Source of the DNA: Bacteroidota bacterium
Lineage (GTDB): Bacteria > Bacteroidota > Bacteroidia > NS11-12g > UBA955
Assembly (NCBI GenBank): GCA_030682255.1
Contig: JAUXOK010000028.1
Location: 186,001 to 250,000 of the forward strand
DNA: 64,000 nucleotides
Direction of reading: 5' to 3'
Shown here: positions 52,721 to 62,532 of the stretch, in pieces
How positions within the stretch are numbered: position 1 is the first letter of the stretch
Layout of the letters: every line of letters begins with the position of its first letter
Notes under the pieces: model-generated
Database searches by the model: none
What the model was told of the DNA's origin: nothing
Seen by the model: the letters and a program-made list of their open reading frames with translations, nothing else
Made by a program: the position numbers and the translations under genes

Positions 52721-54451
52721 TTGTTAAAATCTAAGCAAGTATTTTTAATTTTTTTCGCCCTTTTTACGGTTTATTTATTTCTACTCAACAATGTTTTAAA
52801 TACCTACAACCGACATCAAAAAATCATCAACGAAGATGCCTTTGGTTATTATACAATTTTACCTGCCTTTTTCAAATACAACGACCCAAACTTTGCTTTC
52901 TTAGATAGCTCTGTCAGAAATTTACCATTATACAAAGACTATATCCCTCCCGTAGTAAATAGTTTAGACAACAACACTAAAGTTTGTAAATACTATGCAG
53001 GAGTCGCTATTCTTCAGTTGCCATTTTATCTTGCAGGTAATCAAATAGCCAAATTCCAAAAACAAACCATAGGTTACGAATCTGTTTTTCAATATGCGAT
53101 TTTATGTTCAGTAATTTTTTACTTAGCCCTTGCCATTTGGTTTTTTATCAAAGCATTTCAGTTACTTGGTGTTTCATCATGGTTAACTATTGTTTTAGGT
53201 GCACTAGCTTTATTTGGAACAAATATTTATTGTTACACCACTTATGATCCAGCCTATAGTCATGTTTATTCGATATTTGCATTTAATGCTTTCATCTATT
53301 ATAGTATTAAGTTCAAGAAGCACTTCAAACAACTAGATTTATTAAAAATTGGTTTATTAGCAGGCATTATTATTGCTATTAGACCACTAAATGGCCTACT
53401 ACTTTTGGTTTTTCCAATGGTTATGGGGCTTCAAAACTTTTTATCAATTCTAGCTAAAACAAAAAACTACTTGTTATTAAGTGGCGTTTTAATTGCCCCA
53501 TTTATTCAATCTTACTTATGGTTTTGGCAAACTGGTAAATGGTATGTTTATCCTTATGTTAATGAATATTTGGAATTTGGCAACCCCAAAGTCATTGAAT
53601 TACTTTTTGGGTTTGATTGTGGATGGTTCATTTACACACCTTTTCCTTTGATATTGTTAATTTCGAGTTTGACAATAATTTTAACTAAGAAAAAAATTGG
53701 CCTATTTGTAACCATACTTTTATTAGCCTCATCAATAATCTATTTAACATCATGTTGGTATTATGTTCATTATGGTTGTACGTTAAGTTGCAGACCTTTA
53801 ACAGAATATATTTTCCCAATTTTTATACTTTTTGCATATACAACTACTTTAATTTATCATGCAAATAAAACACGGATAACAATCATTGCTATGGCTATCA
53901 TTGGCATATTATACAATCAAATCATTCATTATCAATTTTATAATCAAATCATCAATTGGTGTAAAATGGATAAAGCAAAATTTAAAATGGTGTTTTTAAA
54001 AACTCATCCATATTATGCTTATAGCACAAGTGATTTTTGGAATTTTGAAAGCTTTAAAACAAATCAAATCATTGATTCGTCAATCAACTTAAATTTTTCA
54101 ATTAATCCCAATCAATCTAAGGACAGCAAAACTATTGAATTTGATGAAATCATCGCTAATGATTCAAACATTCTCATTGATTTAGAACTTAAAATCAAGA
54201 TGAATAATAATATTAACGAAAGCGTAATTTCGATGTTATTAACAGAAAATAACCAATACATAGACTTGCATCATTTTTTGCTTAAAAGAGTTGTCAAAGA
54301 AAAAAACAATTGGACTGATTACAAATATCAAATATTAATAAACAAACCAATTCGACATTGTAAAATTGATTTCACGCTTGAATCTATTGACAACAATTCA
54401 ATTACGGAACTTTCCATTCAAAACGTTAAACTACACCGAATAGCTTATTAA
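52721..54451 (+). CDS. Multi-pass membrane protein, GT-C glycosyltransferase-like
   Basis: A 576-residue integral membrane protein with about ten to twelve spans in the first 430 residues and a soluble C-terminal domain of mostly beta character. An early loop (INEDAFGYYTILPAFF) has the acidic residue position expected of GT-C enzymes that use lipid-linked sugars. No close family is recognised. TTG 52721 lies five bases after the protease stop, so they may be co-transcribed. Confidence 0.6.
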   Translation: MLKSKQVFLIFFALFTVYLFLLNNVLNTYNRHQKIINEDAFGYYTILPAFFKYNDPNFAFLDSSVRNLPLYKDYIPPVVNSLDNNTKVCKYYAGVAILQLPFYLAGNQIAKFQKQTIGYESVFQYAILCSVIFYLALAIWFFIKAFQLLGVSSWLTIVLGALALFGTNIYCYTTYDPAYSHVYSIFAFNAFIYYSIKFKKHFKQLDLLKIGLLAGIIIAIRPLNGLLLLVFPMVMGLQNFLSILAKTKNYLLLSGVLIAPFIQSYLWFWQTGKWYVYPYVNEYLEFGNPKVIELLFGFDCGWFIYTPFPLILLISSLTIILTKKKIGLFVTILLLASSIIYLTSCWYYVHYGCTLSCRPLTEYIFPIFILFAYTTTLIYHANKTRITIIAMAIIGILYNQIIHYQFYNQIINWCKMDKAKFKMVFLKTHPYYAYSTSDFWNFESFKTNQIIDSSINLNFSINPNQSKDSKTIEFDEIIANDSNILIDLELKIKMNNNINESVISMLLTENNQYIDLHHFLLKRVVKEKNNWTDYKYQILINKPIRHCKIDFTLESIDNNSITELSIQNVKLHRIAY

Positions 54452-54512
54452 TTAACTTATCATTCAAGTTATTTGATTGATAAATAATAAACCAATAAAT
54501 CCAAAAAATTCA

Positions 54513-55955
54513 TTAAGATTTACTATCTAATTTTGGCTTAGTGAACCATCTCATCAAACTAACAAATACTTTTTGGTATTTCTCTTTGTCTAATAATGCA
54601 GATTCCTTAGCCGCTTTGGTTAATATAAAAATCCCCAAAGGCAAAAGTATAATACTCGACATCCACGCTCCTAACCATTCAGGAACTATGCCCTCTCGCC
54701 CCATTTTAAAACCAATCATATTGATAACATAATACAAAATAAACATAACAATAGAAAAAATCATAGGCACTCCAATGCCACCTTTTCTAATAATGGTACC
54801 TAATGGAGCAGACATAACAAACAAGACAATTAAAACGAAAGACAAAGTAAACTTTTCGTGCCATTTGATTTCATAAATTTTAACTTCTTTTTTAATACCT
54901 TCAAGTTGACTAGTTGTAGATTCAATTAAACTTCTAAGATTTCTTGATGAATTCAATGCAGATTCCAACAAAGCATATCTGTTTTCTTTTGAAAAATTTA
55001 AAACTATAGAATCTAGTGCTAAACTAGGACTATCAAGTGTATTACCTACCGAAACTGTATTTGGATTAATATAATATGGGCGAATATAATCCCTTACCGA
55101 ATTGGTTTGTTTTTTGATTTCTCGCTTACAGGAATCTATAGCTTCGTTTAATTCCTTTATATTCATCATCACTGCACTCCCTTTAAAAAGTTCTTTGTCT
55201 GTCATTTTTAAATCTAAATCACTGAGGTCGAAAGTCATTTTTTGTTGATCGAAATAAGTGGTTGTAGCAGGAAAATTGGTTGAATATTTGGCATCATCCA
55301 CCATCTCTTCATATCTAACACCATCATAAAGCGTAAAATAAAGCAATCTCTTATCGTCACTTAATTTCATTAACCCTTTATCGGCCCTTACAATATTTAA
55401 CTGACTGTATCCTGGTTTAATTTCATAAATCAGAACATCGTGAATAGTTTCATTGTCTTTATCTTTTTTACCAATTTTAATCTGATAATTATCAATCCCA
55501 TTATAAAACAACCCTTCTTTGATATCAAATGCAGGTTTTTTATTCCGAATATCCCACAACAAACTTTTAGCTTCTAAATTGGCTTTAGGAATAACAATAT
55601 TAGAAACATAGAAGGTAACAAGTGCCAATATAATAATTACAATAAAAACAGGCCTTAAAGCTCTATAAATGCTGATACCAGATGCTTTGAGAGCTACCAA
55701 TTCATAGGATTCTGATAGATTTCCATAGGTCATTAAACTAGACAATAAAACAGCCAAAGGCAATGCCATAGGTATTAAATCGGCCATAGAATAAAAAAGT
55801 AACCTTGCTACAACGTGCCATTCCAAACCTTTACCAATTAAATCATCAATGTATTTCCAAAGAAATAGCATAAGAAAAAGAAACATTGAAATTAAAAAAG
55901 TAGCTAGAAAAGGTCCAATAAAAGCCTTAATAATGAGTAAATTTACCTTTTTCAT
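54513..55955 (-). CDS. LptF/LptG family permease
   Basis: A 480-residue membrane protein of the YjgP/YjgQ family. Three spans at the N-terminus (through about residue 120), a periplasmic beta-jellyroll region (about 130-330), and three spans at the C-terminus. IKAFIGPFLATFLISMFLF and MALPLAVLLSSLMTYG are typical. It would help extract lipopolysaccharide toward the outer membrane. The partner LptF/G and LptB are not adjacent. Whether it is LptF or LptG is not resolved. Confidence 0.88.
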   Translation of the reverse strand: MKKVNLLIIKAFIGPFLATFLISMFLFLMLFLWKYIDDLIGKGLEWHVVARLLFYSMADLIPMALPLAVLLSSLMTYGNLSESYELVALKASGISIYRALRPVFIVIIILALVTFYVSNIVIPKANLEAKSLLWDIRNKKPAFDIKEGLFYNGIDNYQIKIGKKDKDNETIHDVLIYEIKPGYSQLNIVRADKGLMKLSDDKRLLYFTLYDGVRYEEMVDDAKYSTNFPATTTYFDQQKMTFDLSDLDLKMTDKELFKGSAVMMNIKELNEAIDSCKREIKKQTNSVRDYIRPYYINPNTVSVGNTLDSPSLALDSIVLNFSKENRYALLESALNSSRNLRSLIESTTSQLEGIKKEVKIYEIKWHEKFTLSFVLIVLFVMSAPLGTIIRKGGIGVPMIFSIVMFILYYVINMIGFKMGREGIVPEWLGAWMSSIILLPLGIFILTKAAKESALLDKEKYQKVFVSLMRWFTKPKLDSKS

Positions 55956-55990
55956 TCAAGAAATATCAAAAGGCAAAAACCATTCCAAAA

Positions 55991-56386
55991 CTATGACCCA
56001 ACAACATGCCTGAGCGTATCTATTTGAGATTCCCACAATTCCTTAAGTCCTCTCATCTCTTCTTCTGAGCATTGTTCTGTTATTTTGATAGCTACATCAT
56101 CCGTTAATTCATCAACTATAATTTCAATTTCCATGAACTCATTTTCAGGTGAATTCTCCCATTTGAACCTAGTCAATCTATTATTCACAGATTTCAACAA
56201 TTTCGCTTTATTAATGGTGCCGTCATCAAATTCAAATTCAAAATCAAGTCTACTTTTTGAAATCACTTTGTGAGCAAACCACTCTTGTAAGCCTGAAGGA
56301 TTTGAAATGTAATTAAACAAAATACTAGGCGAGCATCTAATTGGAAACTCCAAATTTATCTCCACTCTCTTCATTTTCTTTGTCAT
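55991..56386 (-). CDS. START-like domain protein
   Basis: A 131-residue protein of the START/AHSA1-like fold seen in Bacteroidota: FPIRCSPSILFNYISNPSGL, LQEWFA and KWENSPENEFMEIEI, with the C-terminal helix GLKELWESQIDTLRHVVG. The fold binds hydrophobic ligands or acts as a co-chaperone; no function is known. Start could be ATG 56386 or 56374. Confidence 0.75.
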   Translation of the reverse strand: MTKKMKRVEINLEFPIRCSPSILFNYISNPSGLQEWFAHKVISKSRLDFEFEFDDGTINKAKLLKSVNNRLTRFKWENSPENEFMEIEIIVDELTDDVAIKITEQCSEEEMRGLKELWESQIDTLRHVVGS

Positions 56387-56475
56387 TTTATATTCATTTA
56401 TTGATTGATGTTTGCAATTAACTAAATAAATCCCATTTCAAGAATATTTTTTTGCAATATTTGTAAACTTTTTAA

Positions 56476-57126
56476 TTGAAAACATTTTTACAAGATAAAA
56501 CCGTTAGTTTAATATGCCATATATTATTGGGCATTGTTGGTATTCCTTTGCTTTTGATGTTAAACAAATATGAATCACTGATTTATATCAATCAACATCA
56601 TTCATATTTTTTAGATGTTTTGATGTATCATTTAACACGAATTCCAGAGTTAGCCTCGATTGTTTTCATCATTATTTTAGGTTTATTTGCAGAAAGAAGA
56701 CAGTTTTTTGCCATAATTGTGGCACTTTCTTTATGTGGATTGTTTATTCTTTTATCAAAAAATTTCATTTTTTCTGAATTCAAAAGACCATTTGCATGGA
56801 TTATGGAAAATCCACCTTATAAATTTCATTTTGTTGATGGTATTAAACTTCATTCCAACGGCAGCTTTCCATCAGGTCATACAATTTCAGCTTTTTGTTC
56901 TTTGGGTTTGATTGGTTTTCTAAGCAGGAATAGTTGGATTCAATTACTTTTATTTATTTTAGCTTTATCTATGGGATACTCCAGAATATATACGCTACAA
57001 CATTACTTAATGGATGTTTATGCTGGTGCTTTGGCTGGCTATGCATTTGCTTTTTTTATTTCATTTTATATGCAAAATAAATTTATAACAAGCTACTGGC
57101 AATCTCCAATTATTAAACTTAAATAA
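56476..57126 (+). CDS. PAP2-family membrane phosphatase
   Basis: A 216-residue membrane phosphatase with five to six spans. The three PAP2 signatures are present: KNFIFSEFKRPFAW, the SGHT motif in SFPSGHTISAF, and SRIYTLQHYLMDVYAGAL with catalytic His. Likely substrates are undecaprenyl diphosphate or phosphatidyl phosphates. The start is TTG 56476. The next gene starts right after the stop codon. Confidence 0.88.
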   Translation: MKTFLQDKTVSLICHILLGIVGIPLLLMLNKYESLIYINQHHSYFLDVLMYHLTRIPELASIVFIIILGLFAERRQFFAIIVALSLCGLFILLSKNFIFSEFKRPFAWIMENPPYKFHFVDGIKLHSNGSFPSGHTISAFCSLGLIGFLSRNSWIQLLLFILALSMGYSRIYTLQHYLMDVYAGALAGYAFAFFISFYMQNKFITSYWQSPIIKLK

Positions 57127-58863
57127 ATGCAAAAGTCAGTTAACCCTTTCCATATTATTATTATCATTGCTTTGGGCATTGTTTTATTTATACCTTATTT
57201 AGGAAGTGTTCATTTATTTGATTGGGATGAAATTAATTTTGCTGAATCTGCGAGGGAAATGATTGTAACAGGCGATTATTCTAAAGTGCAAATTAATTTC
57301 AATCCATTCTGGGAAAAACCGCCCCTGTTTATTTGGGTTCAAGTGCTTTCTATGAAAATATTTGGCATCAATGAGTTTGCGGCAAGATTGCCAAATGCCA
57401 TTTTTGGTATTTTAACCATGTTATTAATTTATTCTTTTGCTAAAAAACTTTTTAAAGGACATATAGCACATTGGTGGGTGTTATCTTATTTAGGCGCAAT
57501 AACACCATTGTTTTATTTTAAAACAGGTTTAATTGACCCCATGTTTAATTACTTTATTTTTTTAAGCATACTGGAATTCTACAAAGCCATTAAAAATCTT
57601 AACGTCAACTACAATCCTAACATCAATTTTTTAAAAGCAGGCATTTATACCGGTATTGCTATTCTATGTAAAGGTCCTGTTGCTCTTTTAATTTGTTTAC
57701 TTGTTCTATTCGCCATGTATTTTGCTAAAAGAATGACTTGGTTTTTTAGTTTTAGTCATTTATTAATCTACGGATTTGTAACCTTATTAGTTTGCTCTAT
57801 TTGGTTTGTACCAGAAACCGTTGCTAACGGGCCATATTTTTTAATTGAATTTATTAAATATCAAATGGGTTTGTTTTCTCAAAATATTGCTGGTCATCAA
57901 CAGCCATTTTATTACCACACTATGGTTTTGCTTTTCGGTTGTTTTCCTGCATCTATTATCGCTTTAACAGCTAGGCATAAAAATGAGTATTACACCTATG
58001 AAGAAAATCTTTTTAGAACAACAATGCTATGCTTGTTTTGGGTTGTATTAATTCTTTTTTCTATTGTAAAAACTAAAATTGTTCACTATTCATCTCTTTG
58101 TTGGTTACCTTTAACTTTTTTATCTGCTTATGCCATCGAAAGCATTACCAATCAGGTCTTTAAATTGAGAACTTTTTATACCATCGTAATCTCCTTTATC
58201 GGCCTGTCTATTGCAGCAATTGTTTTTGCTATACCTTATTTGATGATGTTTCACAAATCAGAATTAACGAAGAACATTAAAGACCAATTTGCAATTGAAA
58301 ATATAAATGCAAATGTTAATTGGAGTTGGGTAGATACAACACCAGCTATCATTTTAGCTTTAGGCATTCTGTTGTTTGTTATTTTGAGAATTAAAGGCAG
58401 TAAATCTACCAATCAATTTTCTGTACTTTTAGTTAGCGTGATACTTTTTGTATCCACAAGTTCAATTATTTTAGTTCCTAAAATAGAAAAACACACACAA
58501 AATTCGATCATTACATTTTTAAAAACTAAACAAAATGAAAATTGCTATATCCACAATGTTGGTTATAAAACTTATGCCATTTATTTTTATGCTCAAACAA
58601 AACCTTTGAAATACATGGATGGCCTTAATCTATTAAGAGAAAATTATTTTAAAGAAAAGGCTGTTAAAAACTTTTTACAACTCAATGAAAATGAGCGAAA
58701 CGAACTTGATAGCAGAGAAAAACATTGGCTCCTGAATCATCAAGACATTGATAAACCAACTTATTTTATTGCCAAAATAAACAATCAGCAAGACTTAGAT
58801 AAAAACGAAAATTTAAAAGTTATATTAAACCAAAATGGCTTTATTGTATATCAGAGAAAATAA
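57127..58863 (+). CDS. ArnT/PMT-family glycosyltransferase
   Basis: A 578-residue GT-C membrane glycosyltransferase. LFDWDEINFAESAREMI has the catalytic Asp-Glu pair of ArnT-like and dolichyl-phosphate-mannose-type enzymes, and FWEKPPLFIWVQVLSMKIFG is the classic follow-up. About eleven spans and a soluble C-terminus. It may transfer a sugar from undecaprenyl phosphate to lipid A or another acceptor; the PAP2 gene directly before it could recycle the carrier. Confidence 0.85.
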   Translation: MQKSVNPFHIIIIIALGIVLFIPYLGSVHLFDWDEINFAESAREMIVTGDYSKVQINFNPFWEKPPLFIWVQVLSMKIFGINEFAARLPNAIFGILTMLLIYSFAKKLFKGHIAHWWVLSYLGAITPLFYFKTGLIDPMFNYFIFLSILEFYKAIKNLNVNYNPNINFLKAGIYTGIAILCKGPVALLICLLVLFAMYFAKRMTWFFSFSHLLIYGFVTLLVCSIWFVPETVANGPYFLIEFIKYQMGLFSQNIAGHQQPFYYHTMVLLFGCFPASIIALTARHKNEYYTYEENLFRTTMLCLFWVVLILFSIVKTKIVHYSSLCWLPLTFLSAYAIESITNQVFKLRTFYTIVISFIGLSIAAIVFAIPYLMMFHKSELTKNIKDQFAIENINANVNWSWVDTTPAIILALGILLFVILRIKGSKSTNQFSVLLVSVILFVSTSSIILVPKIEKHTQNSIITFLKTKQNENCYIHNVGYKTYAIYFYAQTKPLKYMDGLNLLRENYFKEKAVKNFLQLNENERNELDSREKHWLLNHQDIDKPTYFIAKINNQQDLDKNENLKVILNQNGFIVYQRK

Positions 58864-58875
58864 AGAATAAAACAA

Positions 58876-59700
58876 CTACAAGAACCCATTTTCAATTAAT
58901 AAATTAACAATATCTTCTTTATCTTTTCCGAGCGAAGATTTTATTTTGTAAAATTTATTATTTTTATAAACTAATAAGTTCCATTCGTTACTCATAAAAG
59001 AACTTTCTGTAGCTGTACATATCATAACTCCAACAGAATTAAAAATCAGATATTGATTAAGCAAACCACTTTGTCCATTGACTGTATTTTTTGTAATAGT
59101 TCCTATATATTTAGAATCTTGTTGAATATTATCACCTAAAAACATCAAAAAAGAACTTTTATTTCGAGGCACAATTACATCAAAACTTGAAGTAGTATTA
59201 GTAGAAACTTGATTATTAGATTGAATTGGAATAGATACACGCCCCTTTAAAATCACAAACATCTCAGCTTTTACGGTATCAACACCAAATTGATTAATTA
59301 AGCCATATTGACAAATATTTTCATACACATTAGGAATACCAATTGCATTTTTTATATCGCAAACTAAATTCAAACCTGGAAAGAAATATTGATCATAATA
59401 GACTTTTTCAGTTGGGCTTTCATCGTAAGACTTTTTGGTTACAATCAAATAAGGTAAATTAGTTTTTAATCCATTAATAGATTGCTCTTCTATCCCTAAT
59501 AAAAAACTTTTTTGATACACTTTTACAGTTGCAATTGGTTCACCCTTACAAAACAAGGTGTCTAAACTTGATATGCCTTTGGATTTTAGTTTAGAATCCT
59601 CAATATTTTTAAGATGCTTTTTCATTTCTTTATCGCTGACTTGGGCATTCATAGAAATAAAAAACATCATCAAAGAAAAAGCAATTAATTTATTCATCAT
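58876..59700 (-). CDS. Secreted protein, unknown function
   Basis: A 274-residue exported protein with a signal peptide (MNKLIAFSLMMFFISMNAQ). The mature sequence has a repeated general shape (GLLNQYLIFN and CQYGLINQFG) but no known motif. Its ATG overlaps the stop of the ABC ATPase gene by four bases. Confidence 0.65.
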   Translation of the reverse strand: MMNKLIAFSLMMFFISMNAQVSDKEMKKHLKNIEDSKLKSKGISSLDTLFCKGEPIATVKVYQKSFLLGIEEQSINGLKTNLPYLIVTKKSYDESPTEKVYYDQYFFPGLNLVCDIKNAIGIPNVYENICQYGLINQFGVDTVKAEMFVILKGRVSIPIQSNNQVSTNTTSSFDVIVPRNKSSFLMFLGDNIQQDSKYIGTITKNTVNGQSGLLNQYLIFNSVGVMICTATESSFMSNEWNLLVYKNNKFYKIKSSLGKDKEDIVNLLIENGFL

Positions 59701-60290
59701 AATATTTCAAATTTAGAAGTTGTGTTTTGATATTCAATTGGATTATTACTCGCTATTAATACTATCTTATCTGACATAATTGAATTTAAACAATTTTTAT
59801 ACCATTCTTCTCCATGTGAATCCATATTTGTTAGAGGTTCATCCAACAAAAGGATTGGACTATTAGATGCCAAACAGAGGGAAGTTTTGAGTCTCTGTAA
59901 CATGCCTGAAGAAAAATTTTTAACAGGTAAATTTGATTGTTTAAAAGTAAACTCAGAAAAACTTAAAAATTCATTCAGTTCTATTTTCAATTTATTTAAA
60001 TCAAAATACAATTGATAAATTTCAGATAAAGTAAAATCAAGAGGCAATTCGAGGTATGGTGAACTGAGAGCAAACACTTGTTGATTATTGTCAACTGTAT
60101 TTTGGTCTACTAACACTTTGCCTACATTAGCCTGAACCAAACCATAAATTATTTGAATTAAAGTAGATTTACCAGAACCATTTCTACCTGTAATTGCTAT
60201 ACTTTCACCATCTTTAATAGAGAAACTAATATCCTTAAACAGCCATTGATTGTTATAGTGTTTTCCGATATTGACAACATCTAATTGCAC
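59697..60290 (-). CDS. ABC transporter ATP-binding protein
   Basis: A 197-residue ABC ATPase: Walker A GRNGSGKST near 37-45, signature NFSSGMLQRLKTS, Walker B ILLLDEPLTNMD, and a degenerate H-loop (IASNNP, no His), which is unusual. It is short and most like the CcmA-type ATPases. No permease is adjacent, so the transported substrate is unknown. Confidence 0.85.
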   Translation of the reverse strand: MQLDVVNIGKHYNNQWLFKDISFSIKDGESIAITGRNGSGKSTLIQIIYGLVQANVGKVLVDQNTVDNNQQVFALSSPYLELPLDFTLSEIYQLYFDLNKLKIELNEFLSFSEFTFKQSNLPVKNFSSGMLQRLKTSLCLASNSPILLLDEPLTNMDSHGEEWYKNCLNSIMSDKIVLIASNNPIEYQNTTSKFEIL

Positions 60291-60305
60291 TTTTAAGACA
60301 CGGTA

Positions 60306-61088
60306 TTATTTAGAAATATAACCTTTCATAATACCTCTATCGCTCGACTTAATAAAAGTCAGAATTTCATCTCTTTCAGGTGTTGCTTGCATATTAGCCT
60401 CAATTTGAGAAATAGCTTTGGCATTATTTAAACCTCTAACATAAAGCGTTCTGTAGATTTCTTGAATTTCTTCAATTTTTTCAGAAGTAAAACCACGTCT
60501 ACGCAATCCAATTGAGTTTACACCTTCGTAACTTAGAGGCTCTCTAGCAGCTTTTGTATATGGAGGCACATCTTTTCTAACTAAACTTCCACCACTAATC
60601 ATAGAATGTCTTCCAATATGAACAAATTGATGGACTAAAGTAGCGCCACCTAAAATGGCAGATTCACCAACTACAACATGTCCAGCAACTTGAGTGCCAT
60701 TTGCTAAAATAACATGGTCTCCAATGATACAATCATGCGCAACGTGACTATATGCCATAATTAGAACATTATTTCCAATCACGGTTTGACCTCTATCTTT
60801 TGTGCCTCTATTTAGAGTAACGCATTCTCTGATAACTGTGTTATCACCAACAATGGTTAAACTATCCTCACCATCAAATTTTAAATCTTGAGGAATTGCA
60901 GAAATGACAGCACCAGGAAAAATTTTTACATTTTTTCCAATTCTAGCACCTTCAAAAATGGTAACACCAGAACCAATCCAGGTGCCCTCTCCAATTTCAA
61001 CATTTTTATGAATAGTAACAAAAGGGTCTATTACAACATTCTCGGCAATTTTAGTATGTGGATGAACGTAAGCTAATGGTTGAATCAT
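60306..61088 (-). CDS. lpxA: UDP-N-acetylglucosamine acyltransferase LpxA
   Basis: A 260-residue left-handed beta-helix acyltransferase for the first step of lipid A synthesis. Hexapeptide repeats fill about residues 10-180; NRGTKDRGQTVIG and MAYSHVAHDCIIGDH have the catalytic His region, and GLRRRGFTSEKI starts the helical C-terminus. It is downstream of lpxC-fabZ and lpxD. Confidence 0.95.
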   Translation of the reverse strand: MIQPLAYVHPHTKIAENVVIDPFVTIHKNVEIGEGTWIGSGVTIFEGARIGKNVKIFPGAVISAIPQDLKFDGEDSLTIVGDNTVIRECVTLNRGTKDRGQTVIGNNVLIMAYSHVAHDCIIGDHVILANGTQVAGHVVVGESAILGGATLVHQFVHIGRHSMISGGSLVRKDVPPYTKAAREPLSYEGVNSIGLRRRGFTSEKIEEIQEIYRTLYVRGLNNAKAISQIEANMQATPERDEILTFIKSSDRGIMKGYISK

Positions 61089-61137
61089 AGTTTCTATTAT
61101 TTATATAACAATATTTTGATTGAGTACCCCTAAGGTT

Positions 61138-62532
61138 TTATTTAATTTTAACAATTTGTGCCATCATTTCAGCTTCACTCACCAATTTCTCTCCAACAAA
61201 ACATCTACCTCTCATCAAACAAATACCTCTTCTAACTGGTTCTAACATTTCCATTTTCATAATTAGGGTATCACCAGGCACAACTTTTTCTTTGAATTTT
61301 GCATTATCGATCTTCATAAAATAGGTGGCATAATTTTCAGGGTCTGGAACTTCGCTTAATATTAATATTCCTCCAGCTTGAGCCATTGCCTCTAATTGTA
61401 AAACACCTGGCATGATTGGATCACCTGGAAAATGACCTGCAAAGAAATATTGATCGCCAGTAACATTTTTGATGGCAACAATATCCTTTTCAGAGCGACT
61501 AATTACTTTATCAACTAATAAAAAAGGATGAGCATGTGGTAAGAAACGATTGATATCCTTGTATTCATAAATAGCTTTTTGATTAGGGTCATAATGTGGC
61601 GCATCAATAGCTTGTTTTTTCTTTGTTTTCTTAATTAAAGCTTTGATTTTTTTAGCGAACGCTACGTTACTAGCATGCCCTGGTCGAGCAGCCATAATTT
61701 GAGCTTTAATAGGCATGCCCACCAAAGCTAAATCTCCTAACAAGTCCAATAGTTTATGCCTAGCAGGTTCGTTTTGAAAACGCAATTCAACATTGTTTAA
61801 AATACCTTCTTTTCTAACTTCTACCTTTGGTTTATTGAATACTTTTGCCAATCTAACCATTTCATCTTCTTCAACTACCCTATCTACAATAACAATGGCA
61901 TTGTTTAAATCGCCACCTTTTATCAAATTATTGCTCAACATCATTTCCAATTCATGTAAAAAACAAAACGTTCTACAACTAGCTATCTCTGTGGCAAATT
62001 CATTTAAGTTAGTAATTGTTGCATGTTGTGTTCCTAAAACAGGGCTGTTATAATCCACCATCACTGTAGCTCTATAATCATCAAGTGGCATTGCTACCAT
62101 TTCAACATGGTTTTCTTTATCGTTGTAATGTATGTTATTGGGAATTATAAAATACTCTCTTTCAGCATCTTGCTCAATAACACCTGTTTTTTGAAGTAAT
62201 TCAACAAATGGGTATGAACTGCCATCAACAATTGGCATTTCGGGACCATCTATTTGCAATAAAACATTATCAATTTCTAAACCAACTAAAGCGGCTAAAG
62301 CATGTTCAACAGTACTCACCCTTGCACCATTTTTCTCAAGTGTGGTACCTCTTGATGTATCTACTACTAAATCACAATCTGCTTCGATAATAGGTTGGTT
62401 GTCTAAATCTACTCTTTGAAACTTATAGCCATGATTTATTGGAGCTGGCACAAAAGTTAAATTAACGCTAACACCTGTATGTAATCCCACACCAGAAATT
62501 GTTACCGATTCTTTTATAGTTGTTTGTTTCAT
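61138..62532 (-). CDS. lpxC-fabZ: Bifunctional LpxC deacetylase / FabZ dehydratase
   Basis: A 464-residue fusion typical of Bacteroidota. LpxC (about 1-310) deacetylates UDP-acylGlcNAc: zinc ligands are in VEHALAALVGL and HKLLDLLGDLALVG. FabZ (about 320-464) dehydrates 3-hydroxyacyl-ACP: catalytic His in AGHFPGDPIMPGVLQLEAMAQ and its Glu in the same helix. Fusion ties lipid A synthesis to fatty acid synthesis. Its start overlaps lpxD by four bases. Confidence 0.96.
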   Translation of the reverse strand: MKQTTIKESVTISGVGLHTGVSVNLTFVPAPINHGYKFQRVDLDNQPIIEADCDLVVDTSRGTTLEKNGARVSTVEHALAALVGLEIDNVLLQIDGPEMPIVDGSSYPFVELLQKTGVIEQDAEREYFIIPNNIHYNDKENHVEMVAMPLDDYRATVMVDYNSPVLGTQHATITNLNEFATEIASCRTFCFLHELEMMLSNNLIKGGDLNNAIVIVDRVVEEDEMVRLAKVFNKPKVEVRKEGILNNVELRFQNEPARHKLLDLLGDLALVGMPIKAQIMAARPGHASNVAFAKKIKALIKKTKKKQAIDAPHYDPNQKAIYEYKDINRFLPHAHPFLLVDKVISRSEKDIVAIKNVTGDQYFFAGHFPGDPIMPGVLQLEAMAQAGGILILSEVPDPENYATYFMKIDNAKFKEKVVPGDTLIMKMEMLEPVRRGICLMRGRCFVGEKLVSEAEMMAQIVKIK

